DNA of 64,000 bases from Plasmopara viticola (GCA_001695595.3 MBPM02000005.1:992001-1056000), one strand, 5' to 3'; shown: positions 10,301-21,222, counted from the first letter of the stretch. Numbers and translations are program-made. Notes: generated from the sequence alone by a model not told the origin.

Positions 10301-13300
10301 GAGCAAGAAGACGGCAGCACTCCGCTTTGAGCAGGAAGACCGCCACGGTCGAAGGCACGGTAAGCGTCAAGTCTTTTTCCGCTGCAAATGCTCTGCTTGA
10401 GTTGAATGAGATGCTCTGTCGGAGCTCGATGAGTCCTGTAAGGCTAAAAAATAGCTGGAGTAGTGGTCATTAGAAAACAACATTGAGAAGGCACATATAG
10501 TGAGGTGTTGTTTGAAGGCCCCATTAAAGCTAGATTGCCTATAAGTAAGGAGATACAAGGATGTAGTCAAACAAGCCTCGCCCTCGGCAATTGTGCCTGA
10601 TCGAGATGTTCGTCATGTAACAATCGAAGGCAAATGCTACACGCTACCAAAGAAGTGTACGAGTAAATCACGAGAAAGGAATGATTTTCGAAATGTACGC
10701 TTATCATTTTACGGCATCATTTTGTGACAAAAAGCCAAATGGCAAGTGGCTTATTATGCACACTTTTATGGTAAGCTAAATCCGGCCACCAATCCACACA
10801 GGCACCCAATTCCTAGTGTACTTAGTTAGGCGTTTTCGAGCGCACTGACTTGAAGGACAGTTGTTTTGGCTTGAAGAGGTTGTGCTGTCGTATTCTACAA
10901 TAACTCATTACAATTATGGAATGAATACGATTCAATTAGGGCGGAACTTTATAGACATTTGTCCTTGCAGTGCTTACTTTAAATTTTTTTTAACAAAAGT
11001 CATTATAAGAAATCGCCACAATATTCACTTTGAATTATTCGCCACATTTATTATTTATAATGGCTGAAAGGTGCTGGTGGAATTTACATGCCAGAGTGTG
11101 CGATGTAAGATACACTCGACGTAACCGACGGTTTTGTCAACTTTACATGCGAGAGAGTGATCTATCACTGACGTCGGTCAGATCCGAAGTATAGACGGAA
11201 AATTCTTGGTCATGCCTCTGACTCCGGAACAAAGTTACTACGCTTAATTGTCCAAATGGGTTTTTTTAAGCCTTAAAGCGCTATTCATAGATACGCATCG
11301 ATAACACTTTTGTCCATAATCATGCAGAGCAAGCAAATACGAGCGCGCCAGTGTTTTACAAAAAATTAGGAGAGTGGTTGCGTTGATTACCGGAGTTCAT
11401 TGAGGTGGCATAACCAATGTCCAACCCTCTTAAGACGCTTCCTTATTGAAATATGTCACAAGGCGCCCAAAACTATGAGCTACAAGTGTGACAAAGCTGA
11501 ACCGAATCTTTAATGTGGCGCGTGTGCGCGAGTTTGACATGTGCGTAATTTTGCTCAAGGCTCTGAGGACCGAAGTGCTTACACAATCGAGCACGGTATT
11601 GTTAGCGCGAGGCTACATGGTTTTGATGAAAGCTAGACTGTTGTATATTAGGAAAATATAACGCATCTTGTGCCCATGATGAGAAAATAAATACATTTAT
11701 CTGTGAGAGTACTGATACTTTGTGGCGATCAAGAGAAGACATATGATCTGGCAAGCACCCGCTATTGGAAGAACCTGCTATTTAAATGGAGATGCACAAA
11801 GCCGTAAAGTGCAGTCGACCATTTTTTAATGCAGCACCACTATTGTCATGCTTGCTGGTGCCATTACAGAGTTATCGTCTCATTAGCATGAATTTTTTGT
11901 GCTCGATTTGTCGGGTAACCACTTTGATCTCTGCCACAGGATGAGCAAAATGGCTCTTAGTGACTGTGCTGGACACAGTTGATATTGTGAACACAGCAAC
12001 GCTGATCTTAGGCCACGTTCTTGGACAACGTCGACTCCAAGAGTCAGCTATCGTGGACCTAGATCGGCTTTCTGAGAAAGTATCCCTTCGGTGCTTGACA
12101 GCCGATTTTTGGACATACCCACAGCAGCCCATCCGCAGATTGATGTCCAAGCAGGGCGAGGCAAACGTGTCGTCGAAGATTGGGTGAGCGGTGTGAGCGG
12201 ATACCTCACAGCACTAAACTCTCACTCACTGGCTATATATTGCTAAATATCGAGTGTGTAAATGGCTTAGCTAGCCCTCTCGATACATTGAGGCCACCTC
12301 ACCGCTGGTGTGGGAGAAACATCCGAGTGGTTTGCTGATATTAGCTGCATAAGCAAATAAAACAACCTTTTTATGGACTTTTGTGCCAAGATACGTGAGT
12401 GAAAGACCGGCTGGAAGTCAAGAAATGTAAGAGGAGCATTATGACTAATGGATGAGTAATCAGAGCTTAAAATTGAAGCTTTGAGGTTTTGATTGCTATA
12501 AGCCTGCTTATTAATACAGCCACTGCCACTTCAAAGACTAATCTACGTTCGTGCTATAAAAGATCATGGCCAAAAGAGGCTTTGCCAAAAAGATTGACCT
12601 TTAAATGGATGCGGACAAACTCAGCGTTTTTTATGCGTTTGTGGTAGTCGGATCATGGCCCGAGATAAGTGAGATTGTAAGCGCTGGCACCGAGTTACAG
12701 TCACGAGAATTTGATCAATGAAATGGATTAGAATTTGACGAGGGGTGCGAGTCAAGCGCCTTGCTCGCACATCGATGCTTCGATGTGCACGAGACCTAAG
12801 AACTGTTCAGGCGAAGTCCGATAGCTAAAAGATGCGGCACCTAATGCATTTTAGACGAACACAGCCGAATATATTGACATTGTTCGCCAGGTCACGAGCT
12901 GCGTCACTTGATGAAAAAATTAGCGCCACGATCACGCGGAGAGCGTTCTTTTGCGAGGTCACCATCAGCGTAAAATCAAGTATCTTGTAAATCGGAGGTG
13001 ATATTTTCGCTCTGAGGACTCCTTAGAATCTAAGCTCTCACTTCGACTGAAGTTGTCAGGGCATCCGATAATGATACAAGCGTCTTTGGCAAAATCACGC
13101 CAATAATCTTCAACAAGTCTTTAGCTGAGCTAATTATAACGAAGGTATTGTCCCTTTCGTACGTTGACTTCGCTAGCTGTCGTATGTACGAACAGAAAAT
13201 GTACCTTCTTGTACTTTTGTACTCAGCGCTTGAATACCCTGCATTGCTTTTGGACAATGAATCTGTCCTGAGTGTTACAGGTACGATCAGTATTGCCGTC

Positions 13301-14755
13301 TACGAATCTTTACAGCATTTACCACGAAACGAGCTCATCAGTTTGCATCGAAAACTCCTGCAAAGCCATCAAAAAGGGTTTCTACTGATGTTTGAGCCTC
13401 GCGCTAAGCGTCTTTAAGGCAGAAAAGTTGATGCCATGGACAATCCTTTTGAATTGCTTGTCAGGCACGAATTGTGGTTTGTCCACAAATCAAAAAATAG
13501 GTGCATGTTGTAGCTGAAATTTCAGCAATTTATTAGTTATGAGCTTCGGCTCATTGAGCTTAAAATTTGATCGAAGAACAAGCATATAGTGCGCAGGGTG
13601 TGCTCTGGTCTCTCGCGACGCGCGGACATTTTGAGTATGTGTTTCAAATCGATTCTCGCAGAGCCAATATAGTCAAAAGATGGACAAAGACGATCTTAGA
13701 TGAGCGTGGCGTATATCTAAAATCTACTTGGACGACTTGGCTAGGTGGTACGAGTAACAAGTAAGAAATTACTGCTTAATTTTGTTAAAGAGGTATGATG
13801 CGATGTTGGCGGATCGTAAATAACTTTAAAATTAGGGTCTTGTTTCTTTTAAGCAGAGTGTGAGCGCGTTAGCGTAAGTGTGGTCTATGAGTGACCGAGC
13901 CGTTATATGGATGGCATGGCGTGCGAACGCTAATGCTACGAGTGGTTATTGAGAGGGATTGGCTCTTCTCGTGGGAATATTCCTCATGCACCTATTCAGT
14001 TAATATTGTCCAATTTCCTAACGCACAAATCACCGTCCTTACGAGCCTTTGCAAGAACTCTTTGCTTATTTACTAGCGCACAATAATGATGATGTGATTT
14101 TCAATCAGTCCCTAAAATACCAGTGGGTATGATCTAGGAATTAGAGAATAGCGTTTAAAGGTAGTATACTAAAGTACTATTCGTAGTAATACTACGACCT
14201 AGTCAATCTAGGAAATTACTACTAATACATGCGCGCGTACAAGACAGCGCTATGACGACACCCAATCCCTCATTAAGCAGCGACAAAGCAGGTCGTCATC
14301 ATGGAAACCAGAAAACGTCCATGTGCAGAAGAAAAACGCGACGAGTCGAGCATTAAGCGCTTTTGCAAACCTTGGAAAAAAACTGAAACAAGACCAAATT
14401 CCTTTTCGTTACATAAAGTGCATAGACGGATTTCACGTCTTTTTAAACTATAGCCCATGCAATATTATATGTAATGCACAGGTCAAGCCAGCGCATCTTT
14501 GAAAAAAGATTGCGTCCAAGCACTGTTAGATTCGGTTGATTGCAAAAAAATGCTACATCGACAGGCGTCGTCGGAGCTTGGCAGCACGTTTCTGGGCAAT
14601 AAAATCCTTTGCGGCACAGCGTCAAGCAAGGTACGGTCCAATTACGACTTAAATTATTGCCACGTGGCTGCCATAGGCGCGTCAACTGGACAGCGAGAGC
14701 GTGCCAAGATCAATTCGGCACCGTTATGGATATTCCGGCGCCAACTTCAAGGGGA
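7375..14755. other. Long gene-free interval
   Basis: About 7.4 kb of AT-rich DNA with no ORF over about 120 codons and no recognisable domain. Minor items: a minus-strand stretch at about 11940-12150 that is a diverged copy of sequence at about 20585-20740 (plus), and a 15-nt perfect palindrome CGTAGTAATACTACG at 14182-14196. The rest shows nothing I can name. Confidence 0.5.
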
Positions 14756-14770
14756 CTGCCTCGTCACGTT
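14756..14770 (+). promoter_or_regulatory. 15-bp element shared with the type A paralog at 30 kb
   Basis: CTGCCTCGTCACGTT lies 50 bp upstream of the ATG at 14820. The identical 15-mer occurs at 30282-30296 on the minus strand, 63 bp upstream of the ATG at 30219. An AACTTCAA word also sits a few bases upstream in both. Either a conserved regulatory site or residual homology from the duplication. Confidence 0.5.
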
Positions 14771-14779
14771 TTAAACTCA

Positions 14780-14789
14780 TCATTCTGCA
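14780..14789 (+). promoter_or_regulatory. Oomycete initiator-like motif
   Basis: TCATTCTGCA matches the first part of the oomycete core promoter consensus (TCATTYYNCA) and lies 31 bp before the ATG at 14820, a plausible 5'-UTR length for these genomes. Confidence 0.4.
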
Positions 14790-14819
14790 AGACGCCAAGC
14801 CTAGTACACAACAAAAGAA

Positions 14820-15203
14820 ATGGTCGAATACGTCAATCGAAATTATTTGCCACGCATCCGGCAATTGCAGCCGCGACCAAGTAAATCGCCACGGGAGCTT
14901 TCAAAGCGCTCCAACTTTCGTCGCCACTCCAATCCTGTGATCATCAAGCTACCTGAGGATGTGCGCGCACTCAAACTGAAGATCCTTCAATTGCATCCAA
15001 CCAAGCTCACGCGGTTCAGCCTAAGTCACATGCGTCACGTGACCACTCCACCCGTGCTCATTCCAGACACGCTCAATGATTGCCGTGCGACGAAAACACT
15101 TGTGTCTGGCAAGAATGTACCGCTCACTATGCAAATGTGGCAGAAGTGCAAGAAGAAGATCAAGCATCTTGACATGATCGACGAATACATCACCTATCGC
15201 TGA
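14820..15203 (+). CDS. Small basic protein, family copy A1 (unrecognised)
   Basis: 127 residues from ATG; an in-frame TAG lies 15 bp upstream, which fixes the start region. I do not recognise the family. By hand count about 26 Lys+Arg against 9 Asp+Glu, so the protein is strongly basic; there is no signal peptide or membrane segment. The protein aligns without gaps to the 127-aa product at 29836-30219 (minus) and, over its C-terminal 80 residues, to the 132-aa pair at 16075 and 17476. Conserved features in order: LP-x-x-[VA]-x-x-LK, IL-x-x-H, K-[LF]-[TK]-RFS-x-SH, PPV-x-IP, RA, VSGKNVPLT, MW, K-x-K, and a terminal YR. Conservation across four copies argues that it is a real coding gene. Nucleic-acid binding is a guess from charge only. 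Confidence 0.75.
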   Translation: MVEYVNRNYLPRIRQLQPRPSKSPRELSKRSNFRRHSNPVIIKLPEDVRALKLKILQLHPTKLTRFSLSHMRHVTTPPVLIPDTLNDCRATKTLVSGKNVPLTMQMWQKCKKKIKHLDMIDEYITYR

Positions 15204-15558
15204 AAAGTTTCATTGCTCTTCCCGCATTATCGTAATCCCATAAATTAATTTATTGCTCGATTAAAGTTAAACACGAAACATTATCAATTCATTCAATAAT
15301 TCATTAGATTTTGAAAGCCCTTGTCCACAATTGAGTGAATACGTGCAATTCTATCATGAAACAAAGTAGTAGGAAGGCTACAATACTAGATCTCCTGTCT
15401 TTTACTAAGCAATCCACGAGATCGCAGGATGGATCCAGTTTTATACTTTACTCAGTAAGCTAAACTGCTGACATATTGATGCAGATATTCGATCAACAAT
15501 CAAGATGTCAATGTGGCTTTCGCAGTCTAGAACAGAGATATCGTGTCTAGCAATATAT
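15204..15558. other. Intergenic, A1 to the B pair
   Basis: AT-rich, with no ORF of note. Probably the 3' flank of A1 and distal upstream sequence of B1. Confidence 0.5.
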
Positions 15559-15646
15559 ATCAGCGTCTATTTACTATGTATTACTACTGCAGCCCGATTC
15601 ATGTAAAATTATCAGCGTCTACTCACTATGTATAACTCCTGCTGCC
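15559..15646. repeat. Short direct repeat, about 37 bp, period 51
   Basis: TATCAGCGTCTA followed by ACTATGTAT, ACT and CTGC at 15559-15595 recurs at 15610-15646 with a handful of changes. It lies upstream of the B1 gene. Confidence 0.7.
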
Positions 15647-15749
15647 TTTTATGAGTAAGTGCTGCTAATTGATGATGTGCTGTATATTACACTACGTAGT
15701 ACTACTATCCACGTGCACATATAGTACATAGCATTAATATATGTAGCTG

Positions 15750-15889
15750 CGACAGTCGTAGATTCGTAAAGATTACAATCTTTGGTGAGGGTCACATGCG
15801 ACAGTCGATGCAAAGTAGATTTGTGCAATATATTCTAATCTTTAGCAATACACTATCTCTTTGTATTCAAAAGCCAACTGCGACAGTCG
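15750..15889 (+). promoter_or_regulatory. Three CGACAGTCG palindromic sites upstream of B1
   Basis: CGACAGTCG (palindrome CGAC-N-GTCG) occurs at 15750-15758, 15799-15807 and 15881-15889, about 325, 276 and 194 bp before the B1 ATG, each preceded by TG. The same word occurs at 17221-17229, 255 bp before the B2 ATG. A near match (TGACAGTCG) is at 16822, and the 8-base partial GCGACAGT is upstream of A2 (30385-30392, minus). With even base composition about 0.5 copies would be expected in 64 kb on both strands. A dyad transcription-factor site is the natural reading; the factor is unknown. Confidence 0.5.
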
Positions 15890-16028
15890 ATGGAAAGTCC
15901 ATGTAGCGAGGGTCGCAATAGCTGATGTTCTGGCTATGCAGAGTGGCGCACGAACCAAAGCCTAGACGACACCAGTCAATAAAATACTCCGGCTCCAATC
16001 ATGAAAACTAATTAATTTGCGATCCGCT

Positions 16029-16036
16029 TCATTTTC
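16029..16036 (+). promoter_or_regulatory. Initiator-like motif upstream of B1
   Basis: TTCATTTTC followed directly by AAACCTTCC, about 40 bp before the ATG at 16075, resembles the oomycete Inr plus flanking promoter region. The B2 copy has TTCATTTCC then AAATCTTC at 17420-17437 at nearly the same distance, so the arrangement survived the duplication. Confidence 0.45.
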
Positions 16037-16074
16037 AAACCTTCCACAGTCCTCAGGAACGTTTTCTCGCCACT

Positions 16075-16473
16075 ATGGGAGTGCAGCCTCAGCTCATTCG
16101 AACGCACGTGTACATAAGGACGACTAAGCTTCGCACGACTTCGACTCTTGGCAAGCACCACAGCTTGCGCCGGCACCGCCATTACGACACACCCGTGGAC
16201 GAGCTTCCAAAGAAGGCTCAGCAACTCAAAGAGAAGATTCTGCGCACACACAATGCGAAGCTTAAGCGCTTTAGCATAAGTCACTTGAAAAAGCGCGTGG
16301 TACCGCCTGTTGAAATTCCGAAGGGGATGAATAGCCAACGTGCTTTGACCACAATCGTGTCCGGCCGCAACGTGCCGCTTACGCGCTGCATGTGGGACAA
16401 CATGAAGCGCAAGACGCATCACATGGAACAGATTTCTGAAGGGTACCCGCTTCGCTGTACACTGTATCGGTGA
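16075..16473 (+). CDS. Small basic protein, family copy B1 (unrecognised)
   Basis: 132 residues, intronless. Tandem duplicate of the gene at 17476 (same length, starts 1401 bp apart). By hand count the two proteins differ at about 24 positions, 18 of them in the first 52 residues, so the C-terminal 80 residues (LKEKILRTHNAKLKRFS, KKRVVPPVEIP, VSGRNVPLTRCMWDNMKRK, terminal CTLYR) are much better conserved. The N-terminal third is rich in Arg, His and Thr. No signal peptide, membrane segment or known fold is seen. Upstream homology with the B2 locus reaches at least 150 bp (shared TGCAG-[AC]-GTGGCGCACGAA), so the promoter was duplicated with the gene. Long minus-strand frames opposite it are shadows. 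Confidence 0.78.
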   Translation: MGVQPQLIRTHVYIRTTKLRTTSTLGKHHSLRRHRHYDTPVDELPKKAQQLKEKILRTHNAKLKRFSISHLKKRVVPPVEIPKGMNSQRALTTIVSGRNVPLTRCMWDNMKRKTHHMEQISEGYPLRCTLYR

Positions 16474-17220
16474 TGGCGCTTCCCTTGTTCGCCTCGGGCA
16501 ATCAACTATGAGGCTTCACCAAGACACATTAGCTTCCGATGTACAGATAAGAAAACAAAAATATTCAATATAATATTAATTTATACTTCATAGGTCCAAC
16601 TATGCCAAGTCTACGCTCGAAACTCTACATTACTGTGTATGCGTATTGCAGAGTTATTAGCTGTTCTTCCAATATAGAGCTTACGCGCAATTGACCTAAT
16701 CGAGTAAGTACGGTAAATCTATAGAAAGAAAGAAATTAAATTAGCGCTCAGCTGGATGACGGCCGACAAAAAGGTCAAGAGTCAGCCAGCATTCCGGTGC
16801 GAACGACGCACAGCATAAATGTGACAGTCGAAAGAGGAAAGCGACGCCACACAAGCACACACTAAGTGTTATCGAGTGCTGGCAATATGTTGTATAGTCG
16901 TATCCCACAAACGAATTATGCAAGCCTATAGCGCCAAACCTTTATTACCTAATTGCTGTGGCGATTGATCTGTCCAAAAAAGTGCGCAACCAGCGAGACT
17001 GGAAATTCTCGAGGTACGTCAGCGCTTCAGCTTTGGTCACATACGACACGTGGCCAACCCCGAAAATATACGTGCGCACAATGACGTCGGCGCCAACATA
17101 GTGAAGAATTACCAGCGTTGACATTGTTTTAAGAGCTTACATCGATAGCGAATTAGGTGGATCATCCCTAACCTCTTACCTCCTATGCAGTTCTACCTCG
17201 GTCTTCATATGGATCAGCTG
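16474..17220. other. Intergenic between B1 and B2
   Basis: No gene recognised. Holds the near-match TGACAGTCG at 16822 and belongs to the tandem-duplicated unit at its right edge. Confidence 0.45.
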
Positions 17221-17229
17221 CGACAGTCG
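17221..17229 (+). promoter_or_regulatory. CGACAGTCG site upstream of B2
   Basis: One copy of the 9-bp dyad found three times before B1, here in the context GCTGCGACAGTCGACGGA, 255 bp before the ATG at 17476. Confidence 0.45.
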
Positions 17230-17475
17230 ACGGATAGGTCTGTAAAAAAGATTCTTACCTTCAGCTGTACAGTACTATATTTATTGTAGCTAACGTGATT
17301 GGAAGACAGTCACATCGCCATGATTGATGCCCTGGCTGTGCAGCGTGGCGCACGAAAGCGCACTCCAATCAATTCAACCCTCCGGGTCCAGTCATGATAG
17401 TCCAGATCCGGCGACTCGTTTCATTTCCAAATCTTCTACTTCTCGAGCAATCCCCGATAGCATTTACACACGACT

Positions 17476-17874
17476 ATGGGAGTGCAACCGCAGCTCGTCC
17501 AGACATACGTACACGAAAAGGCGACCAAGCCTCGCACGGCGTCATCTCTTGGCAAACACCACAGCTCGCGCCGGCACCACCATCACGACACACCCGTAAA
17601 CGTGCTGCCGAGGGAGGCTCAGCTACTCAAGGAGAAGATTCTGCGCACACACAATGCCAAGCTGAAGCGCTTTAGCATGAGTCACTTGAAGAAGCGCGTG
17701 GTCCCGCCCGTTGAAATCCCGAACGGGATGAACAGCCAGCGTGCTTTGTCCACCACCGTATCCGGTCGCAGCGTGCCGCTTACGCGTTGCATGTGGGACA
17801 ACATGAAGCGCAAGACACATCACATGGAACAAATCTCGGAGGATTACCCGCTCCGCTGCACGCTGTATCGGTGA
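17476..17874 (+). CDS. Small basic protein, family copy B2 (unrecognised)
   Basis: 132 residues with the same motifs as B1: RRHHHHDTPV near residue 35, ILRTHNAKLKRFSMSHLKK, VVPPVEIPNGMNSQRAL, VSGRSVPLTRCMWDN, HHMEQIS, and CTLYR at the end. One change falls inside the otherwise constant VSG-[KR]-NVPLT block (Asn to Ser). It lies 1.0 kb after B1 on the same strand with its own initiator-like motif at 17420, so it is probably transcribed alone. An overlapping frame at 17324-17675 lacks family features and is a shadow. Confidence 0.78.
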   Translation: MGVQPQLVQTYVHEKATKPRTASSLGKHHSSRRHHHHDTPVNVLPREAQLLKEKILRTHNAKLKRFSMSHLKKRVVPPVEIPNGMNSQRALSTTVSGRSVPLTRCMWDNMKRKTHHMEQISEDYPLRCTLYR

Positions 17875-18527
17875 AGTCGCTTGAGAGTAGTATGTCTACA
17901 CTCTAACTAAGCTCACGGCAGCTTTCGCCGTCCATATAATATTTAAACACGAAAATAAATACCCAATGTAATATTTTTAATGTACTCAATGGGATTGTAT
18001 ATTGACTTACGATACTGCAGTAGTATTAGCCTTTAAAAAAATCAAGATACTTTTTAAGATACTATTTTTCGACCTGGTCGACAAATATTGCACTTTGTGC
18101 TGAGCCGCTAGCTAAGGTATCGTAAAGATCTGTTTAAATTTCGTTGCGAGGAACGGGTCGAGCGACTTTCTCGTGGAGCGTTGTGACCGGTTTGAGAGCT
18201 GACCGGACGAATTCGGCACACAGGGCGAAGGCAGTTAAAATATATTTAATACTGAAATTAGAATGTACAAGGAAATAGAAACCTCAGTCTGCAAGCATAG
18301 CCGGTTGAGACCAGTAGTAGAAATGACAGCCTCACTCGGCCTCGGCTTGAAGATGCGCTCGTCTCCTGCTTTTGTATAGACCACCACTACATAGAGTGCA
18401 GCCGAAACTGCCGTGGCTCTTTGCATTAACTTAGCGTGAAATTAGAATTCTGACTATGTTTTCTGGACATAAAATCAATATAAGGCGAGATCGCACTCTA
18501 ACTACAAGAGTAAGTATTAACATTTAT
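17875..18527. other. Intergenic, B2 to SINE-like element
   Basis: Around 18120-18430 the sequence is GC-richer than its surroundings (GAACGGGTCGAGCGAC, GAGCTGACCGGACGAATTC) and may be a fragment of an LTR or other element, but I could not find its partner. No gene seen. Confidence 0.35.
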
Positions 18528-18535
18528 TTGTAATG

Positions 18536-18864
18536 CAAAGCTTGGAAAAGGTTGGGGTGACGCCCTCCTTCCAAGCGCGGGGGCTAAATGCTCGCGCGCT
18601 TCGGGCAGGTGCTCTCGGGCATCTGCAGGTCTCTAACAAGTCTCACCCTCGACGCGACGGTCTCCAGCACCGGGCGCCACCTGGGCTCTTACCAAGTCAG
18701 AGCTAAGCAGAATAATGGAAGACCCTCACGACCCCGGTGCTGGCTGCACTGCCCGCCGAACGAGACCCGACGTATGCGGATACCACTCTATGCCGTGGAC
18801 TAGCCAGACTGAGCCTAGCACGTGCATAACTTGGCAACGCGATAACGTAATACATTACATTACA
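18536..18864 (+). mobile_element. SINE-like non-autonomous LINE derivative, copy 1
   Basis: Begins GCTTGGAAAAGGTTGGGGTG, ends in a (ATTAC)n-type tail. Its 5' 130 bp and 3' 110 bp match the ends of the two deleted LINEs at 32 and 45 kb, with a short LINE ORF2 piece (TGGGCTCTTACCAAGTCAGA) between. A possible 8-bp target-site duplication is TTGTAATG at 18528-18535 and 18865-18872; the match with the tail makes this one less certain. Confidence 0.8.
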
Positions 18865-18872
18865 TTGTAATG

Positions 18873-19917
18873 TAAGAATGTGAGCGGATTGAATTCAGGA
18901 TATTCAATAAGACTTTTTGCGGGCAAAAACTTTCTAATTTTGATCTAGATGAGAAATAAGACCATTGATCATGCGTTGCTATTTGGGTAGCATCTCAGTA
19001 CCAAGGATTACCTCCTCATCGACGCTTGAAACTTCGCGAGCCTCGTGTATCAAGATTGTGATTTGACCGACCCACACAAGAATCGTGTAATGCTTAAACC
19101 TTCTCCCTTATCTAGCCTTCGGACTCCTTGAGTCTATACAAATCCAAATTTTTGTTGATCTTTTCAGTCGTTTAGACGTCACCGTTGTGGCTTGTGCCCC
19201 TTCAAAAGCCTCATTACAGAAAAGAGCATCGTAAGTGTCGGAGCGACAACATTATAAACTGCAATTATTTATCATCGAGGTTAATTGCAGACAGCTCTTT
19301 TACAAGCACGACCAAGTTCACAATGTCCAATTATCATGCAGCAAGTTAGCGTAAGTATGTTTAGTCATTGAAAGGGGATCTGGTCAATAATAGAACCGCC
19401 ATTGTACGAATAAAGCGGTACCTTTGGTAGGAATGAGCTTTTTAAAAGAACTATTTTTAACTGCCAGCGGACTATCGTTAAGCGACCAATGAATACATCA
19501 TCATGGTCTCATGAGTCCCTGATTCACAAAAGCTTCAAGATCTATATTTCCTGTGGCCTCTGCAATCCCACTTCAAGCTGTGGGAGGTGCTGATTTGCTG
19601 AAGATGACGATTACCATGATCAAGGTTGGGACCCATCTTGTCAGCAAAGCTCTGCTTAGCCGGACGAAATGACCAAAGTAGAGCTTGAGAAAGCTTACTT
19701 AAGGACAGTACATCAAAATTTTAGACAGGACCGATTTGTGGTTAAACAACATCTTAGAGCCTTAGAATAGTCAATGTTTGCTAAGTTACGGCTGCAATGA
19801 GTCCGTACGCGTCTATAAGATAGGCGGTAATGGTCTGTGCCGCGCTTGCTTGTGGCTCTATTGTCACGGTGGACTTCCAGAAAGATAGAAAGGATGGATC
19901 TGTGGCTGTGCAGCATC
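18873..19917. other. Gene-free interval
   Basis: No ORF or motif that I can support. Confidence 0.5.
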
Positions 19918-20475
19918 TCAATTTTTTGAAAGAATTAATATGCCCTTTGTTGTGGATCTATATCTGGATAAATGGAAAGGACGCATCTGTGGCCTTGTAG
20001 CGTTTCGGCGGTCCAAAAGACTGATTATACACCTAAAAGTCCTAAAAATATTGTTGAAGCAATGCATCAAACTTTCGCATCCTCTACTCTGTAAGATACT
20101 GGACTTAATACTAATTGTATATCGCGTAAAAATGCTCTCCACGTAGAAATGGCGTTCGCACTCTTTGTCGCGAAGAAAGTCGGGAAATGGATAATTGAGC
20201 ATCATGCGACCCAATGCGTTTTCTTTACTTTTATGTGTCTCGCGATCGGTCTCTGGTAGACGCAGACGACATATATGACGAGCCGTGGAATTTACGATTA
20301 CATCAATATATGCATAAGAAACTGCAGCTTCAAAACTATTATGCCTCGTATGATCCTCGAGCAAACTGTCACATCTCTTTATGACCAAGCACTGTAGCAG
20401 CATCCTACATCCATCACCTGATCCGTTTATGTGCAGAAGCCTTGGCGTCAGGCCATACTTAGGCTCGTAGGCCAA
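19918..20475 (-). pseudogene. Possible decayed ankyrin-repeat gene fragment
   Basis: A 185-codon open frame with no ATG at its start (first codon TTG). The first 70 residues read YGLTPRLLHINGSGDGCRML, then LLEDHTRHNSFEAAVSYA and YIDVI, which follows the spacing of ankyrin repeats (G-x-TP-x-x-x-A, then G-x-x-x-F-x-x-A-x-x-x-x-x-x-D-x-x). The later part is patternless except LMHCF, which also occurs in the relic at about 6.3 kb. The absence of ATG and of flanking exons suggests a pseudogene. The family reading is weak. Confidence 0.3.
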
Positions 20476-20584
20476 TCAAGGGAAGCCGGCCAATCGTTCG
20501 GGACGAATTCTATTTCTGCTATATATATTTCTTGAGAGGCGCGAGTGAAGGTGTCTAGCCATCGGTTTACGAATGATCCACTGT

Positions 20585-20740
20585 GGACATATCCAGGCTA
20601 TTGTTGTCCGTACACCAAAAATCGTGGTCTACTGCAATTGAGTATAGAAAACCATGTCAACACAAGCGCGGTGCATCGCTGTGTCGTAATATCAACTGTA
20701 TTCAGCACAGTCGACAAATGCGCCTTTTTTAGCCGGTGAC
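20585..20740 (+). repeat. Diverged copy of the sequence at 11.94-12.15 kb (opposite strand)
   Basis: The word AATATCAACTGT followed by CAGCACAGTC and a CTGTGT just upstream is shared with the reverse complement of 11940-12000; weaker similarity (CCAAAAATCG-x-x-GTC) extends about 100 bp further. Both copies read a Thr/Ser/Val-rich phrase (ISTVFSTV here, ISTVSSTV there). Origin unknown. Confidence 0.5.
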
Positions 20741-20823
20741 AAAAGACCACAGAGCTCATGCTGCCTGCCGAGTCCCTCGACAGGCTGGACACATAGCTCG
20801 TACAAATTACTGTCAGCAGCGTA

Positions 20824-21222
20824 ATGGCGTCGGCAGGCTTGACGATAGCGCGGCTGCATTCAACGACGGGTGACTTGCTTAATTACTTTGCACGTACGCA
20901 CATCTTTGCAGATTTTATTTCACAAATTGGGCCACTAAAAGGGGGTGTTAACGATGCCACATGTCTTTGTTCGACCGAAGAGAATTGCTTTGAGTCTCTA
21001 AGAGAGTATAGCTTTACGAGCTATCATTGTAATGGAACATTAAATAGTGAGGCAACAGTACGATTGATGCTAAATACAACAGACCGGCTTCGATTAGGAG
21101 TCGTTGAAGCCTCGCGCTTGAGCACGCCAACAGATTCGTGCTTGAGTGTTTACAGTTATCGCTTGCAAAGCCTCTCACAGCGCTTCACATATGCTATATC
21201 GCTCCTACGCAGCACGATGTAA
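20824..21222 (+). CDS. Uncharacterised ORF, 132 aa
   Basis: Open from ATG to TAA, with no signal peptide, membrane segment or recognised domain. It has a small cysteine group (CLCSTEENC) in the middle. Nothing in this window is homologous to it, and its codon pattern is not clearly unlike chance. May be real, may be fortuitous. Confidence 0.2.
   Translation: MASAGLTIARLHSTTGDLLNYFARTHIFADFISQIGPLKGGVNDATCLCSTEENCFESLREYSFTSYHCNGTLNSEATVRLMLNTTDRLRLGVVEASRLSTPTDSCLSVYSYRLQSLSQRFTYAISLLRSTM

Noticed and set aside
16012..16422. 136-codon minus-strand ORF opposite B1 (and 17623-17832 opposite B2)
   Set aside because: Antisense shadow: the sense frame shows codon-level conservation across four paralogs.
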